Part shown: positions 43,043-52,134 of the stretch, in pieces
How positions within the stretch are numbered: the stretch's first letter is position 1
Layout of the letters: every line of letters starts with the position of its first letter
NCBI RefSeq assembly: GCF_042680805.1
Contig: NZ_JBHUEM010000014.1
Coordinates: forward strand, 56,301 to 120,300
DNA: 64,000 nt
Source of the DNA: Bacillus_CJ salitolerans
GTDB lineage: Bacteria; Bacillota; Bacilli; Bacillales; SA4
Direction: 5' to 3'
The notes under the pieces: generated by a model
What the model was told of the DNA's origin: nothing
The model's input: only the letters and a program-made list of their open reading frames with translations
The model's database searches: none
Position numbers and translations under genes: made by a program

Positions 43043-43069
43043 ATAAAAAAACCATCCTAAAAGGATAGT
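43043..43069 (-). terminator. Terminator of the A9-frameshifted gene
   Basis: On the minus strand AAACTATCC / GGATGGTTT around TTTTA, followed by TTTTATTT. Confidence 0.85.
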
Positions 43070-43070
43070 T

Positions 43071-43669
43071 TTAATGTACGTAATCATCATTTTCTTCTTC
43101 AATGATATCTAAGTCATCGAGCATTTCTGTGTTTCGCCTAATTTCTTTCTTGCATTTATCGATAATAGTCGTGATGTCCTGATTCGTATAATGCTGATCG
43201 GGAAGCTCTACATCGAAAGCTTGTACATAGTAAATAGATGCAAGCTTTAACTGCTTCTCAGTTGCTGGCCGTTCTTTTAGCTGTTTTTTTTTACTTGTTT
43301 TTGCAGACGTTCTATTAAGTATTTAGCTTCGGCTTTACATGAGTACGTAAATTCCTGACCTAGTTCTTTTTCTAAAAGATCTAGTTCTTCCATTTGCTCC
43401 TTAGAAGGCTCCTCTGATAGAACCTTATCTAGAACTTCATTTATTTTCTCAGCTAGCTCCTCATGGAATTGTCCGTCATTTTTTATAACATCCTCGACTT
43501 TATCATACCAAGAGGCGTGTTTTTCAATATAGGAACGCCATTCCTGCATAAACACGTTTAAATCGTATTTATCTTCATTCCATTGAATTTTATTCATATA
43601 TTGTTCAAATGCAGAAGCAATTGACCGGGAGATGCTTATTTTCACCCCGTGTGGTAAATTTTTAAACAT
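43071..43669 (-). pseudogene. Gene of unknown function split by a frameshift in an A9 run
   Basis: Two adjoining frames on the minus strand. The first, from ATG 43669, runs 130 residues to KKNS-stop (43277). Reading one A more in the run of nine A (43284-43292) leads to KKKQLKERPATEKQLKLAS and a further ~65 residues ending in EENDDYVH (stop 43071), directly before the terminator. The second part has no start of its own. It may be a true mutation, a sequencing indel, or -1 slippage on A-AAA-AAA, which is a known slippery sequence. GGAGG lies ten bases before ATG. Acidic, soluble product; no family recognised. Confidence 0.75.
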
Positions 43670-43896
43670 GTATGATGGTACCTCCGTCACATTGTTTACT
43701 CTAATATAATATCTTAGCACAATAGAGTTAGGTTGAAAATAATTTAATATAATTTAATCATTTTTATTAAAGCTATTGCCTTCATTTTAACTTAATAAAC
43801 GTTATATAACAAATTTGTTTTCCTATTAATCTTTTTCATACTAAAATGAGAACCCTTTTGATCTATGAAAGGTGTCCTGAGCTTCCTGTAATTCAA

Positions 43897-43931
43897 AAGG
43901 CTTCCCTCTTTAGAGAGAAGCCTTCTTTTTT
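43897..43931 (-). terminator. Terminator of the YhcR-like nuclease gene
   Basis: AAGGCTTC / GAAGCCTT with inner CTCT/AGAG pairs; TTTT follows on the minus strand, and a longer T-run on the plus strand. Confidence 0.85.
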
Positions 43932-43934
43932 TAT

Positions 43935-46900
43935 TTATAATGTTTCATTTTCAAGGATATAATCTACAAGCTTTAGAATTTCTTCCTTGTCTTCTTGATC
44001 CATATTGTTTTTGTTCATCTTGGAAATGTGTTCACGAACTTTTTCTAAGTTCTCATATGCTTTGCCAACGTTACCTTTCTTTAGTTCATTTTCTACTGAA
44101 GCGAGCTTGGCAAAAATAGACGTTTTCATGCCTCTGTTCGCATCTGCATTTGTCACCATTTCTTTAACGTTTTCAATGGTAGCAGCCATCACGTTAACAG
44201 TGATTGATTGAGTTGCTTCTACGTTTCCAAGTGTGTCTGTTGCACGGAATGATACTTCTGTTGTTCCATCCGTATCGATACGAATTCCTTCATCTGCATT
44301 GTATACAATCCATTCACCATCATTTAGCTTGAATTCGATCTTTGCTACTGATGTTATCTGATCGGAAGCAGAAAGTTCTAGCTTTACTTCATGAATATAA
44401 GCACCATTCGAAAGGTCTGATTCTGGTAATGAAGCCTCTGTAGTTGGTGCTTCAGTATCATTAACCTTCATGACACCATAGATAGAGAAGTGTGTCACAT
44501 AAGCAATAATATAGTTGCCATCTTCAGAGAGCTCTGTTTGCTGGTATTCCCACTCTTCTGATTGCTCATTATAGTAATAAATCGCCAGCTTTTGTTTTTC
44601 TTCTAATGAAAGAGTTTCATTAATAGGAGCCTTGATTGAAACAAACCCTGTAAATGCTGTAGGTATATCTACATCAATGATCATTCCTGCTACTTCTAGT
44701 GCTTCATTTCCAATCACGACATCTTCTTTAGATAGAGAGGTTACTGTTACCGGAACAGGTTGATTATTTTCAAATACAACTTGACTAAAATCAATGGAGA
44801 TTGTACCAGGCAACGTCACGATTTTGTTTTCTTCTGATAATATTGTTTTTCTTTCAACCCATTCAAAATCCTCAGCACTACGAGGCTTTAATTGAATTGT
44901 TCCATTGAATTCTCCAGAGATACCCGTTACATCGACCACATCCCCGTTTTGGAAAGGGAAATCGCTGAATTTTAATCCTGTACGGTTATCTACTCGGACA
45001 AGTACTGTTTCACCATTCTTTGTAGCTGTAAATTCAAATGTTCCATAAGTGTTTACACTCTTTAAATTGGAGATAGTAGCCCCTTTAACGATGACTAATT
45101 GACCTTCCGTTGCCTCTGTTAGTTCAGCAGGATTGAATTCTGTTGCTACTTTAGCTACATCCGTCCCTATTTTTTCGAGAGTAGTAAGGTCAGCTAGCTG
45201 GAATTCTCCGTTATAGGTAGCTGTTTTCCCGCTAATTCGCACTTTATCACCGATTGTTAATCCTTTATCAGTAGATGTAAAAACATAGGATCCAGCAGTT
45301 TCATCTTGGATATAGAAGCCTTTGCTTCCCCATGCACCTGGAGTTGATGTAACAATTGCTTCTACTGTTACTTCTGTTCCTAATTCAGCTGTACGAGCCT
45401 TTGCAATCGTAACAAGACCTAGGTTATCATCTTGCCCTACTACTTCAGAAATACGGCCTTCAGCTACGTAAGTGATTGGTTCGTTATTAAAGCTTTTTAC
45501 AAAATCAACGGTTGCATCTAAGTCGATTGGTCCCTGCATTGGGTTTTCGCCTAGCGCACGTAGCTTATACTTATCACTACCGTGCTCGTACATATAGTTG
45601 TTTACTGTTAAGGTATAAGTAGCTGTTTTGTTAATTTTCGATCCATCTGGAAGGAAAATATCAATGACTTTGTTAGTAGCACCATCCCATGTGTACTTGA
45701 AGCCACCAACTGAAACGTCTGGTCCGTATAAAGCTGAAATTTGAGCATTAATAATTTGTTCTAAATCTGCTCCTGTGATTTCAACTTTTACTAATGTGTT
45801 ACCGAATGGTTGAACGTTGAAAAGCTCTGACCAAGTGATTTCACCTGCATTGATGTTGTCACGAATTCCTCCGCCATTCACTAAAGCAAAATCAGAATTC
45901 ATAGCCCATGCCATACCGTCCGCAATTAGGTTTCCTAGGGCATTATCACCAATTTCACCTTTCGTACCATATCCACCTTTTAGTTCAACCGCTGCCACTC
46001 CAATTACTTGGTTCATAATATCTGCCGTTTGAGCTGCATACTTGGCAAGAATACCTTCTACAGCTGGATCTGGTGTTACGCCATTTTGATTGACATATAC
46101 GATTTCTGCTTGCTTTTTCACAATATCCTTCGTTGTTGGATCTAGTTCAATATCAACATCAGCAAACGCTTTACCATAATCTAAAGCTTGAACAATTATC
46201 TTGTTATCTACTACTGCATTAACTAACTCATGGTTATGTGCAGCATAAATGACGTCAACTGCATCATGTACCGAGTTTGCTAAGTCAGCTGCATCACCTG
46301 TTGCACCAGTTCCATTTTGGGAAGCAGGCATATGAGACAGAACTATAATGGCTTCAATCCCTTGTGCTTGTAACTCTGCAACAGCTTTATTAACAGCGGT
46401 TGTTTCATTAGAGAAGTAAATATCTTCAATGCCTGAAGGAATAACCATGTTTGCTGTTGCTACCGTGTTAACCCCGATAAATCCTACTTGAATTCCTTCC
46501 ACTTCATAAATGGCATATGGAGGTAAAATCGGCTCGTTTGTTTCTTTTGATAGGCAGTTTGCACAAAGGTTCGGGAAATTCATTCCATCATAACCAGCTG
46601 TACCTTTACCTTCTGGATGTTCTCCACCGTTTACCATCCGTAACAATTCTTGAGTACCCTCATCAAATTCATGGTTTCCAACAGTACCAAAGTCAAATCC
46701 GATGGATTCTAAAATTTCTACAGTTGGTTCATCTTGTAATAGGGCTGAAATGGGTGAGCTTCCACCAATCATATCTCCCGCATGAACAATTAGTGTGTTT
46801 GGGTTTGTGGCTTCACGATCTCTTAAATACGCTGCTACATAATCCATACGGCCAAGCACTTCAAGTGTGCCATCACCATCTGTATCCAGTTCATATTGTT

Positions 46901-49214
46901 GATCAATTTTCCCGTGTAAATCATTTAAGCTTAATAATTGCATCTGGATGTTATCGTCAGAACCATTAGGATCTTCCCCAACTGGTGCTTCATTTCCTCC
47001 GTCAACTGCCGTGTAACCGTTTGTTTCCGCTTCTTCTGGACTTGCAAAGAAAACCCTCTTTTCGACTGGAACCGCTTCAAAATTCTCTGGGCTTACATAA
47101 AGCTTTGTATCTGAGTTTCCTACATATCTTAATAGACCTTTCCCTTGTTCTCTTGCACGGAATTCAAAAGGAAGTTCTAATAAAGGGTTTGCTGGGTTCC
47201 AAATCCCTAGTTCCGCATCGAATGCATCCTTTACAGCAGATTGAAACATGTTGTAATCTGCTTCATCACCAACTGGCCATATGAAATAAGTTACAGCATA
47301 ACCTGCGTTCACCATTTCAAGGTTCGTATTTAAACCATCAGATTTACGAATGACTTGACCTAGAAGACGTCCATATGCATCTGTTGCCTCTTCGCCAACT
47401 TTAATCAATACTTCGTCTCCAGCCTTCAATAGCGTATTCATGTAGGCTTTCGCTGCATTACCATGGTCTAGTTGATTTTGGTCTAAATCATTTTTGGGTG
47501 AATGGTATGTTTCTGGTGTGTCAATGTTCACATAACGCACTGTTGTTGCACCTAATACAGGTGTTTGTAATTTAATGGTATCTCCATCTGTTACAGATAG
47601 AACGACTGATTCATATGTTCCAGCTGCTGAAGGAGCTTCTGGCTGTTCTGGTGCTAGTTGAATATCCTCTGCTTTACGAGGAAGAATCTGATAAGAGTCG
47701 AATTGACTTACAATTGCTGTTACCTCATACCATTTTCCTTCATGTATGGAACCAATGGCATTCGTACCTTCCATTACACGTAAGGTTGTACTGTTAAACT
47801 CACTATCAATGAAAGATACATTATAGCCGCCACCTGCTGGTGAGCTTGGCACAGATTGTACAAATCCATTGAGCTTTACAAGCTGACCTTCAAGTGGCTC
47901 TGCTGTTGCCATTGATTGTAAGTCTGCAAGAGTGATAGATTTTGCTTCTGGTAAATTTTCGTTTTGCCCTAACACTTCAATAGCAGATGGCATTATTTCT
48001 TTTAAGCCTTTGTACTCAGCAAGGGTACCCGTTACCTTAACACGGTCTCCTTCTTTGAGGTCTTGAGATGTGTTGCTGTAAAGATTAATTCCTGCTGTTG
48101 TATCTTGAATATACGTAGAAAGCTTACCGCCACCGATTGCTGCGTTGTCAGCTGTTACGATTCCTTCTACTGTTACTTCAGTGCCGTTTGCATATTGACG
48201 TGCTTGTTCAATTGTAATTGTCTCTGTTGGATCTGGCTGCGGGTCTACAGGTGAACCCGGTTGAAGAATTGTATAAGCTGAAGGGCTCTTTAATCCAGGA
48301 AGTGTATAGTATGCTTCTAAGCTACCTGTAATTTCAATTTTTGCTCCAAGGTTAGATGGATTATCTACTAGGTTGAGTCCTGTTCTAATTTCACCTGTTG
48401 GTAGCTGTACGGGGATCATTTTTGTAATATCAGTTTCTGTAGGTGAATCTGCTAGAGCAATATTAGTAGCTAACGTAAATGGTGCTTCTAGGTCAAAGCT
48501 TGTTGATCCAGATACTGTTCCAACAATATACCCTTGAACCTTTGCAATTCCGCTGTTATTGGCGATTGCTTCTGCTACTGTTACATAATCCTTAACTGGA
48601 TCTGGTTCTTGATTATTATTTACTGTATGAGTTCCTAAAAATGAGAAAGTATCCTTAGCGTTTACATCCCATTCGATAGAAGGATCAAATGAATCAGTTG
48701 GATTCGCATCGCCTGTTACGATATCTGCTTTACGTACTAGGGTCTTGTCAACAGTAATTCCGCCCCAAGACGAACCAGGATCTACGCCCACTTGTCCAAA
48801 TGAATCAATGACTGTACCGTTATTTTTTAATACTAGAGCATCATCGCCATTGAAATTAATTACTGAACCATTTTGAACATCAGCAATAGCTAAAATAGCT
48901 GGATCTGAACTAGGATGTGCAAGAACATAAGTTTCACTGTTTGCTAGTGTTCCTGAAAGAGAGAGAGTATTACTCGCTTCACTTGCACCATTGCTATAAA
49001 TCTCTAAAGTATAGCTAGATAAATTGATCTCTGATCCTGTTCCATTGTAAAGCTCAATAGCCTTGTTATAGCTTCCTCCCTCGATGTACTCTGAAATAAA
49101 TAGATCAGAGGCCGGGGAAGCCTTTACACTTGGAAGTGCTGGCACAAAAAAGCCAACAACAAATGTAAATATAACGAGTAAACTAATTAATCGTTTGAAC
49201 TGATTATGAATCAT
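43935..49214 (-). CDS. yhcR: Secreted multidomain nuclease / 5'-nucleotidase (YhcR-like)
   Basis: 1759 residues, larger than the 1217 of B. subtilis YhcR. Order: signal peptide (FVVGFFVPALPSVKA), lamin-tail domain (SDLFISEYIEGGSYNKAIEL), OB-fold repeats (VTVAEAIANNSGIAKVQGY; ITIEQARQYANGTEVTVEG), a thermonuclease domain (~538-675: DGDTIKLQTP, GEEATDAYGRLLGQV), a metallophosphoesterase (~755-1010: LSLNDLHGK, VHAGDMIGGSSP, GNHEFDEG), the 5'-nucleotidase C-domain (NGGGIRDNINAGEITWSE near 1115), another OB-fold (~1255-1365) and two C-terminal Ig-like/helical parts. No LPXTG anchor. It should degrade extracellular nucleic acid to nucleosides and phosphate; the Pho box upstream supports this. GGAGATTTGTA precedes ATG. 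Confidence 0.95.
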   Translation of the reverse strand: MIHNQFKRLISLLVIFTFVVGFFVPALPSVKASPASDLFISEYIEGGSYNKAIELYNGTGSEINLSSYTLEIYSNGASEASNTLSLSGTLANSETYVLAHPSSDPAILAIADVQNGSVINFNGDDALVLKNNGTVIDSFGQVGVDPGSSWGGITVDKTLVRKADIVTGDANPTDSFDPSIEWDVNAKDTFSFLGTHTVNNNQEPDPVKDYVTVAEAIANNSGIAKVQGYIVGTVSGSTSFDLEAPFTLATNIALADSPTETDITKMIPVQLPTGEIRTGLNLVDNPSNLGAKIEITGSLEAYYTLPGLKSPSAYTILQPGSPVDPQPDPTETITIEQARQYANGTEVTVEGIVTADNAAIGGGKLSTYIQDTTAGINLYSNTSQDLKEGDRVKVTGTLAEYKGLKEIMPSAIEVLGQNENLPEAKSITLADLQSMATAEPLEGQLVKLNGFVQSVPSSPAGGGYNVSFIDSEFNSTTLRVMEGTNAIGSIHEGKWYEVTAIVSQFDSYQILPRKAEDIQLAPEQPEAPSAAGTYESVVLSVTDGDTIKLQTPVLGATTVRYVNIDTPETYHSPKNDLDQNQLDHGNAAKAYMNTLLKAGDEVLIKVGEEATDAYGRLLGQVIRKSDGLNTNLEMVNAGYAVTYFIWPVGDEADYNMFQSAVKDAFDAELGIWNPANPLLELPFEFRAREQGKGLLRYVGNSDTKLYVSPENFEAVPVEKRVFFASPEEAETNGYTAVDGGNEAPVGEDPNGSDDNIQMQLLSLNDLHGKIDQQYELDTDGDGTLEVLGRMDYVAAYLRDREATNPNTLIVHAGDMIGGSSPISALLQDEPTVEILESIGFDFGTVGNHEFDEGTQELLRMVNGGEHPEGKGTAGYDGMNFPNLCANCLSKETNEPILPPYAIYEVEGIQVGFIGVNTVATANMVIPSGIEDIYFSNETTAVNKAVAELQAQGIEAIIVLSHMPASQNGTGATGDAADLANSVHDAVDVIYAAHNHELVNAVVDNKIIVQALDYGKAFADVDIELDPTTKDIVKKQAEIVYVNQNGVTPDPAVEGILAKYAAQTADIMNQVIGVAAVELKGGYGTKGEIGDNALGNLIADGMAWAMNSDFALVNGGGIRDNINAGEITWSELFNVQPFGNTLVKVEITGADLEQIINAQISALYGPDVSVGGFKYTWDGATNKVIDIFLPDGSKINKTATYTLTVNNYMYEHGSDKYKLRALGENPMQGPIDLDATVDFVKSFNNEPITYVAEGRISEVVGQDDNLGLVTIAKARTAELGTEVTVEAIVTSTPGAWGSKGFYIQDETAGSYVFTSTDKGLTIGDKVRISGKTATYNGEFQLADLTTLEKIGTDVAKVATEFNPAELTEATEGQLVIVKGATISNLKSVNTYGTFEFTATKNGETVLVRVDNRTGLKFSDFPFQNGDVVDVTGISGEFNGTIQLKPRSAEDFEWVERKTILSEENKIVTLPGTISIDFSQVVFENNQPVPVTVTSLSKEDVVIGNEALEVAGMIIDVDIPTAFTGFVSIKAPINETLSLEEKQKLAIYYYNEQSEEWEYQQTELSEDGNYIIAYVTHFSIYGVMKVNDTEAPTTEASLPESDLSNGAYIHEVKLELSASDQITSVAKIEFKLNDGEWIVYNADEGIRIDTDGTTEVSFRATDTLGNVEATQSITVNVMAATIENVKEMVTNADANRGMKTSIFAKLASVENELKKGNVGKAYENLEKVREHISKMNKNNMDQEDKEEILKLVDYILENETL

Positions 49215-49290
49215 TACAAATCTCCTTCCGTTTTTTGTTTTAGTAGATAGGTTTAAACATTAAGTTCCTATTACCTACCAACTTACATTT

Positions 49291-49343
49291 TAGTAGATAA
49301 TTATTAAGTTATCATTAATATTTTGTTAAATAGGCATTGTTAA
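49291..49343 (-). promoter_or_regulatory. Pho box (PhoP binding site) of the YhcR-like gene
   Basis: On the minus strand TTAACA, TTAATG, TTAATA and CTACTA start exactly 11 bases apart (6-base repeat plus 5-base spacer), with another TTAACA 14 bases further upstream. This is the TT(A/C/T)A(C/T)A tandem pattern of Bacillus PhoP boxes, three good repeats and one poor one. It ends 77 bases before the start codon, leaving room for a promoter. Confidence 0.7.
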
Positions 49344-49650
49344 CTATAAATCTTAACGTATTAAGGTAATATGTATACCATAAGTCCTCCCTACAGGGAA
49401 CAAGACAGGTTCATTTTTTTCAATACAGTCTGTAAATTTATAGAATATATTACCAATATCAAAATTCATTTTATCAATATCGTCTCAAGTGAATCAATAT
49501 TCCAGACCTTCACTACCATATTTATCCTCCTATTTTCAAATTCTAGATTCAAACATCTCACCATTTTTTTCAGTTAATGAATATATACTCTCTATCTATG
49601 CAATTAATACTTCAATCTATTCACGAGTGAAGGCTTTTTTAGACAAAAAA
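49344..49650. other. Gene-free stretch
   Basis: AT-rich (about 75 percent) sequence between the Pho box and a long hairpin. A small TTCACGAGTGAA palindrome near 49620 is the only structure I see. Confidence 0.5.
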
Positions 49651-49706
49651 TGCTCCCCTTTTAGTAGACAGATTTTCTTGATAATCTGTCTACCTTAAGG
49701 GGAGCA
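49651..49706 (-). terminator. Long hairpin terminator of the acidic lipoprotein gene
   Basis: About 22-bp stem: TGCTCCCCTT and AGTAGACAGATT pair with AATCTGTCTAC and AAGGGGAGCA. On the minus strand TTTTTTG follows. Confidence 0.9.
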
Positions 49707-49739
49707 TATCACATATTCAGATGGGTTATCGCTAGATCA

Positions 49740-50078
49740 TTATTTATTTTCCTCGTCGTCTCCATTGCCAGTGCCTGCTCCAGCATCAGTTCCGTCAGTA
49801 TCAGCTGCGTCCATTCCGTCTGGTGATGCAGTGTCTTCTGTCGTACCTTCGTCACCTTCTCCTGGTGTTCCTTCTTGTTCCTCCGTGTCACCAGGTGTTG
49901 TATCATCAGCAGGCGTTGTCTCGTCAGTACCTTCATCCATCGGTTCTTCTAATGGCTCCTCTGTATCTGTTCCAGTATCACCTGGAGGTGCTGGGTCTTG
50001 ATCATCAGCTGCACAACCAGTAATTAGGAATGCAGCAAGAAGAGTACCAGTTAATTTTAATAACCACTTTTTATTCAT
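49740..50078 (-). CDS. Small, very acidic lipoprotein
   Basis: 112 residues. Lipoprotein signal ending in FLITGCAADD (Cys ~22), then ~90 residues of low complexity made of Asp, Glu, Gly, Thr and Pro (EEPMDEGTDETTPADD), without hydrophobic residues. Such a chain would be disordered on the outer face of the membrane. A gene-sized open frame in another phase of this stretch is an artefact of its repetitive codons. AAAGGACGG lies before ATG 50078. Function unknown. Confidence 0.85.
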   Translation of the reverse strand: MNKKWLLKLTGTLLAAFLITGCAADDQDPAPPGDTGTDTEEPLEEPMDEGTDETTPADDTTPGDTEEQEGTPGEGDEGTTEDTASPDGMDAADTDGTDAGAGTGNGDDEENK

Positions 50079-50202
50079 TCGAATCCGTCCTTTCCTTTGT
50101 TTTCATTATGAACCTTTACGGTCTTTGATTAGCTTACCCATTTTATAAAAAAACTTGCATTATATCATATAATTTTTTCCATCCTTTAAAGTGCATAAAA
50201 AA

Positions 50203-50229
50203 GCCCTACCATCATATAGTGGCAGGGCA
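50203..50229 (-). terminator. Terminator of fabZ
   Basis: GCCCT and CCA pair with TGG and AGGGC (one mismatch); TTTTTT follows on the minus strand. Confidence 0.88.
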
Positions 50230-50234
50230 TATCT

Positions 50235-50666
50235 TTATTTCTTTTCGCCTAATGCAAACATAATTTCAGTTTCACATACAAGTTCACCATTCACCGTAGC
50301 AATTCCTTTACCTTTTCCAATTGTACCTCTTGCACGAGTTATTTCTACTTCGAGCCGCAATTGATCTCCAGGTACAACTTGTCTTTTGAAGCGACAATTA
50401 TCAATTCCGGTAAAGAAAGCTAACCGTCCACGATTTTCTTCTTTCTTAAGCATCGCAACGGCTCCTACCTGAGCTAAAGCTTCTACAATTAACACCCCTG
50501 GCATTACAGGGTATTCAGGAAAATGTCCTGCAAAAAATGGTTCATTTGCTGTTACATTCTTAATCCCGACAGAACGTTTTCCTTCTTCTATTTCTATAAT
50601 ACGATCTACTAGCAAAAACGGATAGCGATGCGGAATAATATCCTTTATTTGGTTAATATCAAGCAT
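50235..50666 (-). CDS. fabZ: 3-hydroxyacyl-ACP dehydratase FabZ
   Basis: 143 residues, hot-dog fold dehydratase of type II fatty-acid synthesis. Catalytic His in IIPHRYPFLLVDR and Glu in GVLIVEALAQVGA; GHFPEYPVMPG is the family signature. GGAGGAA precedes ATG 50666. Its place downstream of the mbl-flhO-flhP block is that of B. subtilis. Confidence 0.97.
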   Translation of the reverse strand: MLDINQIKDIIPHRYPFLLVDRIIEIEEGKRSVGIKNVTANEPFFAGHFPEYPVMPGVLIVEALAQVGAVAMLKKEENRGRLAFFTGIDNCRFKRQVVPGDQLRLEVEITRARGTIGKGKGIATVNGELVCETEIMFALGEKK

Positions 50667-50721
50667 GAGAAATTCCTCCTACTTCATTTTATAGATATGT
50701 TAGAAATAGCAACTTCTAATA

Positions 50722-50940
50722 GCAAGCGCTCCGTTTAGCGAGCAATGTTCTGACATGAAAAAAGGGGTGGTTTTCCCTTTTATTCATGTCATGTTTTTGA
50801 CCAAGGGAAAAGTGATTTTTCTTTTCCCTCGAGAAGGATGAAATGGCAAAGATCGTCGCCATTTCATCTTGGCTGGCCGCTGGAGCTGGATGTAGCAGTA
50901 ACATTGTATAAACTAAACACCAGTAACTTTTACTTTCTTA
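50722..50940. repeat. Dispersed family-A element, copy 3 (long form)
   Basis: Three hairpins in a row: TGACATGAA / TTCATGTCA, GGGAAAAG / CTTTTCCC and GATGAAATGGC / GCCATTTCATC, then GCTGGAGCTGGA and ATAAACTAAACACCAG. It matches the copy at 63.38 kb nearly throughout; where the first stem differs, both arms differ together. Confidence 0.9.
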
Positions 50941-50970
50941 ACTTACGAAAAAGGAAGGGGATACCTTCCT

Positions 50971-51267
50971 TTAGTCCGCTTCTATTAAATCTACTATGTG
51001 TGTCCATGTAGATTTCTTTAACGCATCATTTATTTCACCGTTCCCAAGGATTCCATAACCAACAACCAGACCTGCTAAGAGGCTTGCACTTATCAAAATA
51101 ACAACGATAATTAGCCTGAGCCAAATCGGAATTAATCTAATGCTCATTTTCACCTTTTTTGGTTCAGTTTCCTCATTATTTTCTTCACTTTTTCGATACA
51201 TCGCCCGCCTCGCTTTACGGCGTTCATCTCTTGACTTTGTATCCATTTTGTCTAGGTTTGTTGCCAT
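50971..51267 (-). CDS. EpuA-like small membrane protein (so-called RNA polymerase subunit beta)
   Basis: 98 residues: a basic, charged N-terminus (RDERRKARRAMYRKSEEN), one membrane helix (~52-74) and a short outer end with TWTHIVDLIEAD. It belongs to the small PF11772/EpuA family, often annotated as DNA-directed RNA polymerase subunit beta although it shares nothing with RpoB. It follows flhP by 18 bases, so it probably shares that transcript. Function unknown. Confidence 0.82.
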   Translation of the reverse strand: MATNLDKMDTKSRDERRKARRAMYRKSEENNEETEPKKVKMSIRLIPIWLRLIIVVILISASLLAGLVVGYGILGNGEINDALKKSTWTHIVDLIEAD

Positions 51268-51285
51268 ACTAATCCCCTCTGTTAC

Positions 51286-52113
51286 TTAACGAATTCCATT
51301 TACTAGACCCATCATTTGGTCTGCAATTGAAATGGACTTCCCATTAAATTGATAAGATCGCTGCATATTAATGAGTTCGGTCATTTCTTTTTCAAGACTT
51401 ACGTTGGATTGTTCTAATGCACCTTGAACGATACTGATATCGCCACGCTCTACTATCCCAAAAACATCTGCCTGATTGACATTGAGCTCGTCAAGATTTG
51501 GAAGACTATACTTATTGTTACCTGCTGATTGAAGTAGCTGTGGACGATTGATTTGTGCAATGGAAAGATTGAAATTTTCAGAAGTACCATCCTGATACTT
51601 AACAGTAAGCTCTCCGTTATCACTAAACTGTAATTCCGAAATCGTATCAGCTAAAATAATCGGACCTTCTTCTGACATGACAGGGAATCCTTCACTTGTC
51701 ACAATTTGAACATAGTCAGTTCCATCTGCTAATGGTGATAAATGAAAGGATCCATCCCGTGTATAATGAACCGTACCTTCTCCATCTACTTGTACCTCAA
51801 AGAACTGATTATATTTTGTTAAGGCTAAATCCAGCGCACGATCCGTAGATTGAATACTTCCTTGGGTAAGTAGAAGACTTGTATGGGAGAGTTTTGCCCC
51901 TACACCTTGACGAATCCCATTTGGAGTAAGTCTCCCTATCTCTTTTCCATTAATCGGTTGATTATTAAACTGTTGAAATAACAACTCTTGGAAGTTCGTT
52001 TCACGACGCTTATAGCCAGTTGTATTGATATTGGCCATGTTATGGCTAATGGTATCTAGTTGCTTTTGCAGCTGTGTCATTGTATTCGTTGCAGTTATCA
52101 TTGAGCGTAACAT
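51286..52113 (-). CDS. flhP: Flagellar hook-basal body protein FlhP (distal rod)
   Basis: 275 residues of the FlgG/FlgF rod-hook family: N-terminal TNTMTQLQKQLDTISHNMAN with the NTTGYKRR turn, and C-terminal NVSLEKEMTELINMQRSYQF. It would build the distal rod of the flagellar basal body together with FlhO. AAAGGTGATATC precedes ATG; it starts 21 bases after flhO. Confidence 0.93.
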   Translation of the reverse strand: MLRSMITATNTMTQLQKQLDTISHNMANINTTGYKRRETNFQELLFQQFNNQPINGKEIGRLTPNGIRQGVGAKLSHTSLLLTQGSIQSTDRALDLALTKYNQFFEVQVDGEGTVHYTRDGSFHLSPLADGTDYVQIVTSEGFPVMSEEGPIILADTISELQFSDNGELTVKYQDGTSENFNLSIAQINRPQLLQSAGNNKYSLPNLDELNVNQADVFGIVERGDISIVQGALEQSNVSLEKEMTELINMQRSYQFNGKSISIADQMMGLVNGIR

Positions 52114-52134
52114 ACGATATCACCTTTTACTATT

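Noticed and set aside
49709..49936. Minus-strand frame of 75 codons in the acidic lipoprotein gene
   Set aside because: Out-of-phase shadow of a low-complexity coding stretch.
50716..50904. 62-codon frame in the repeat at 50.7 kb, and its relative at 63.4-63.6 kb
   Set aside because: Both are the same dispersed hairpin element; the encoded similarity comes from DNA conservation and changes follow stem pairing, not codon position.
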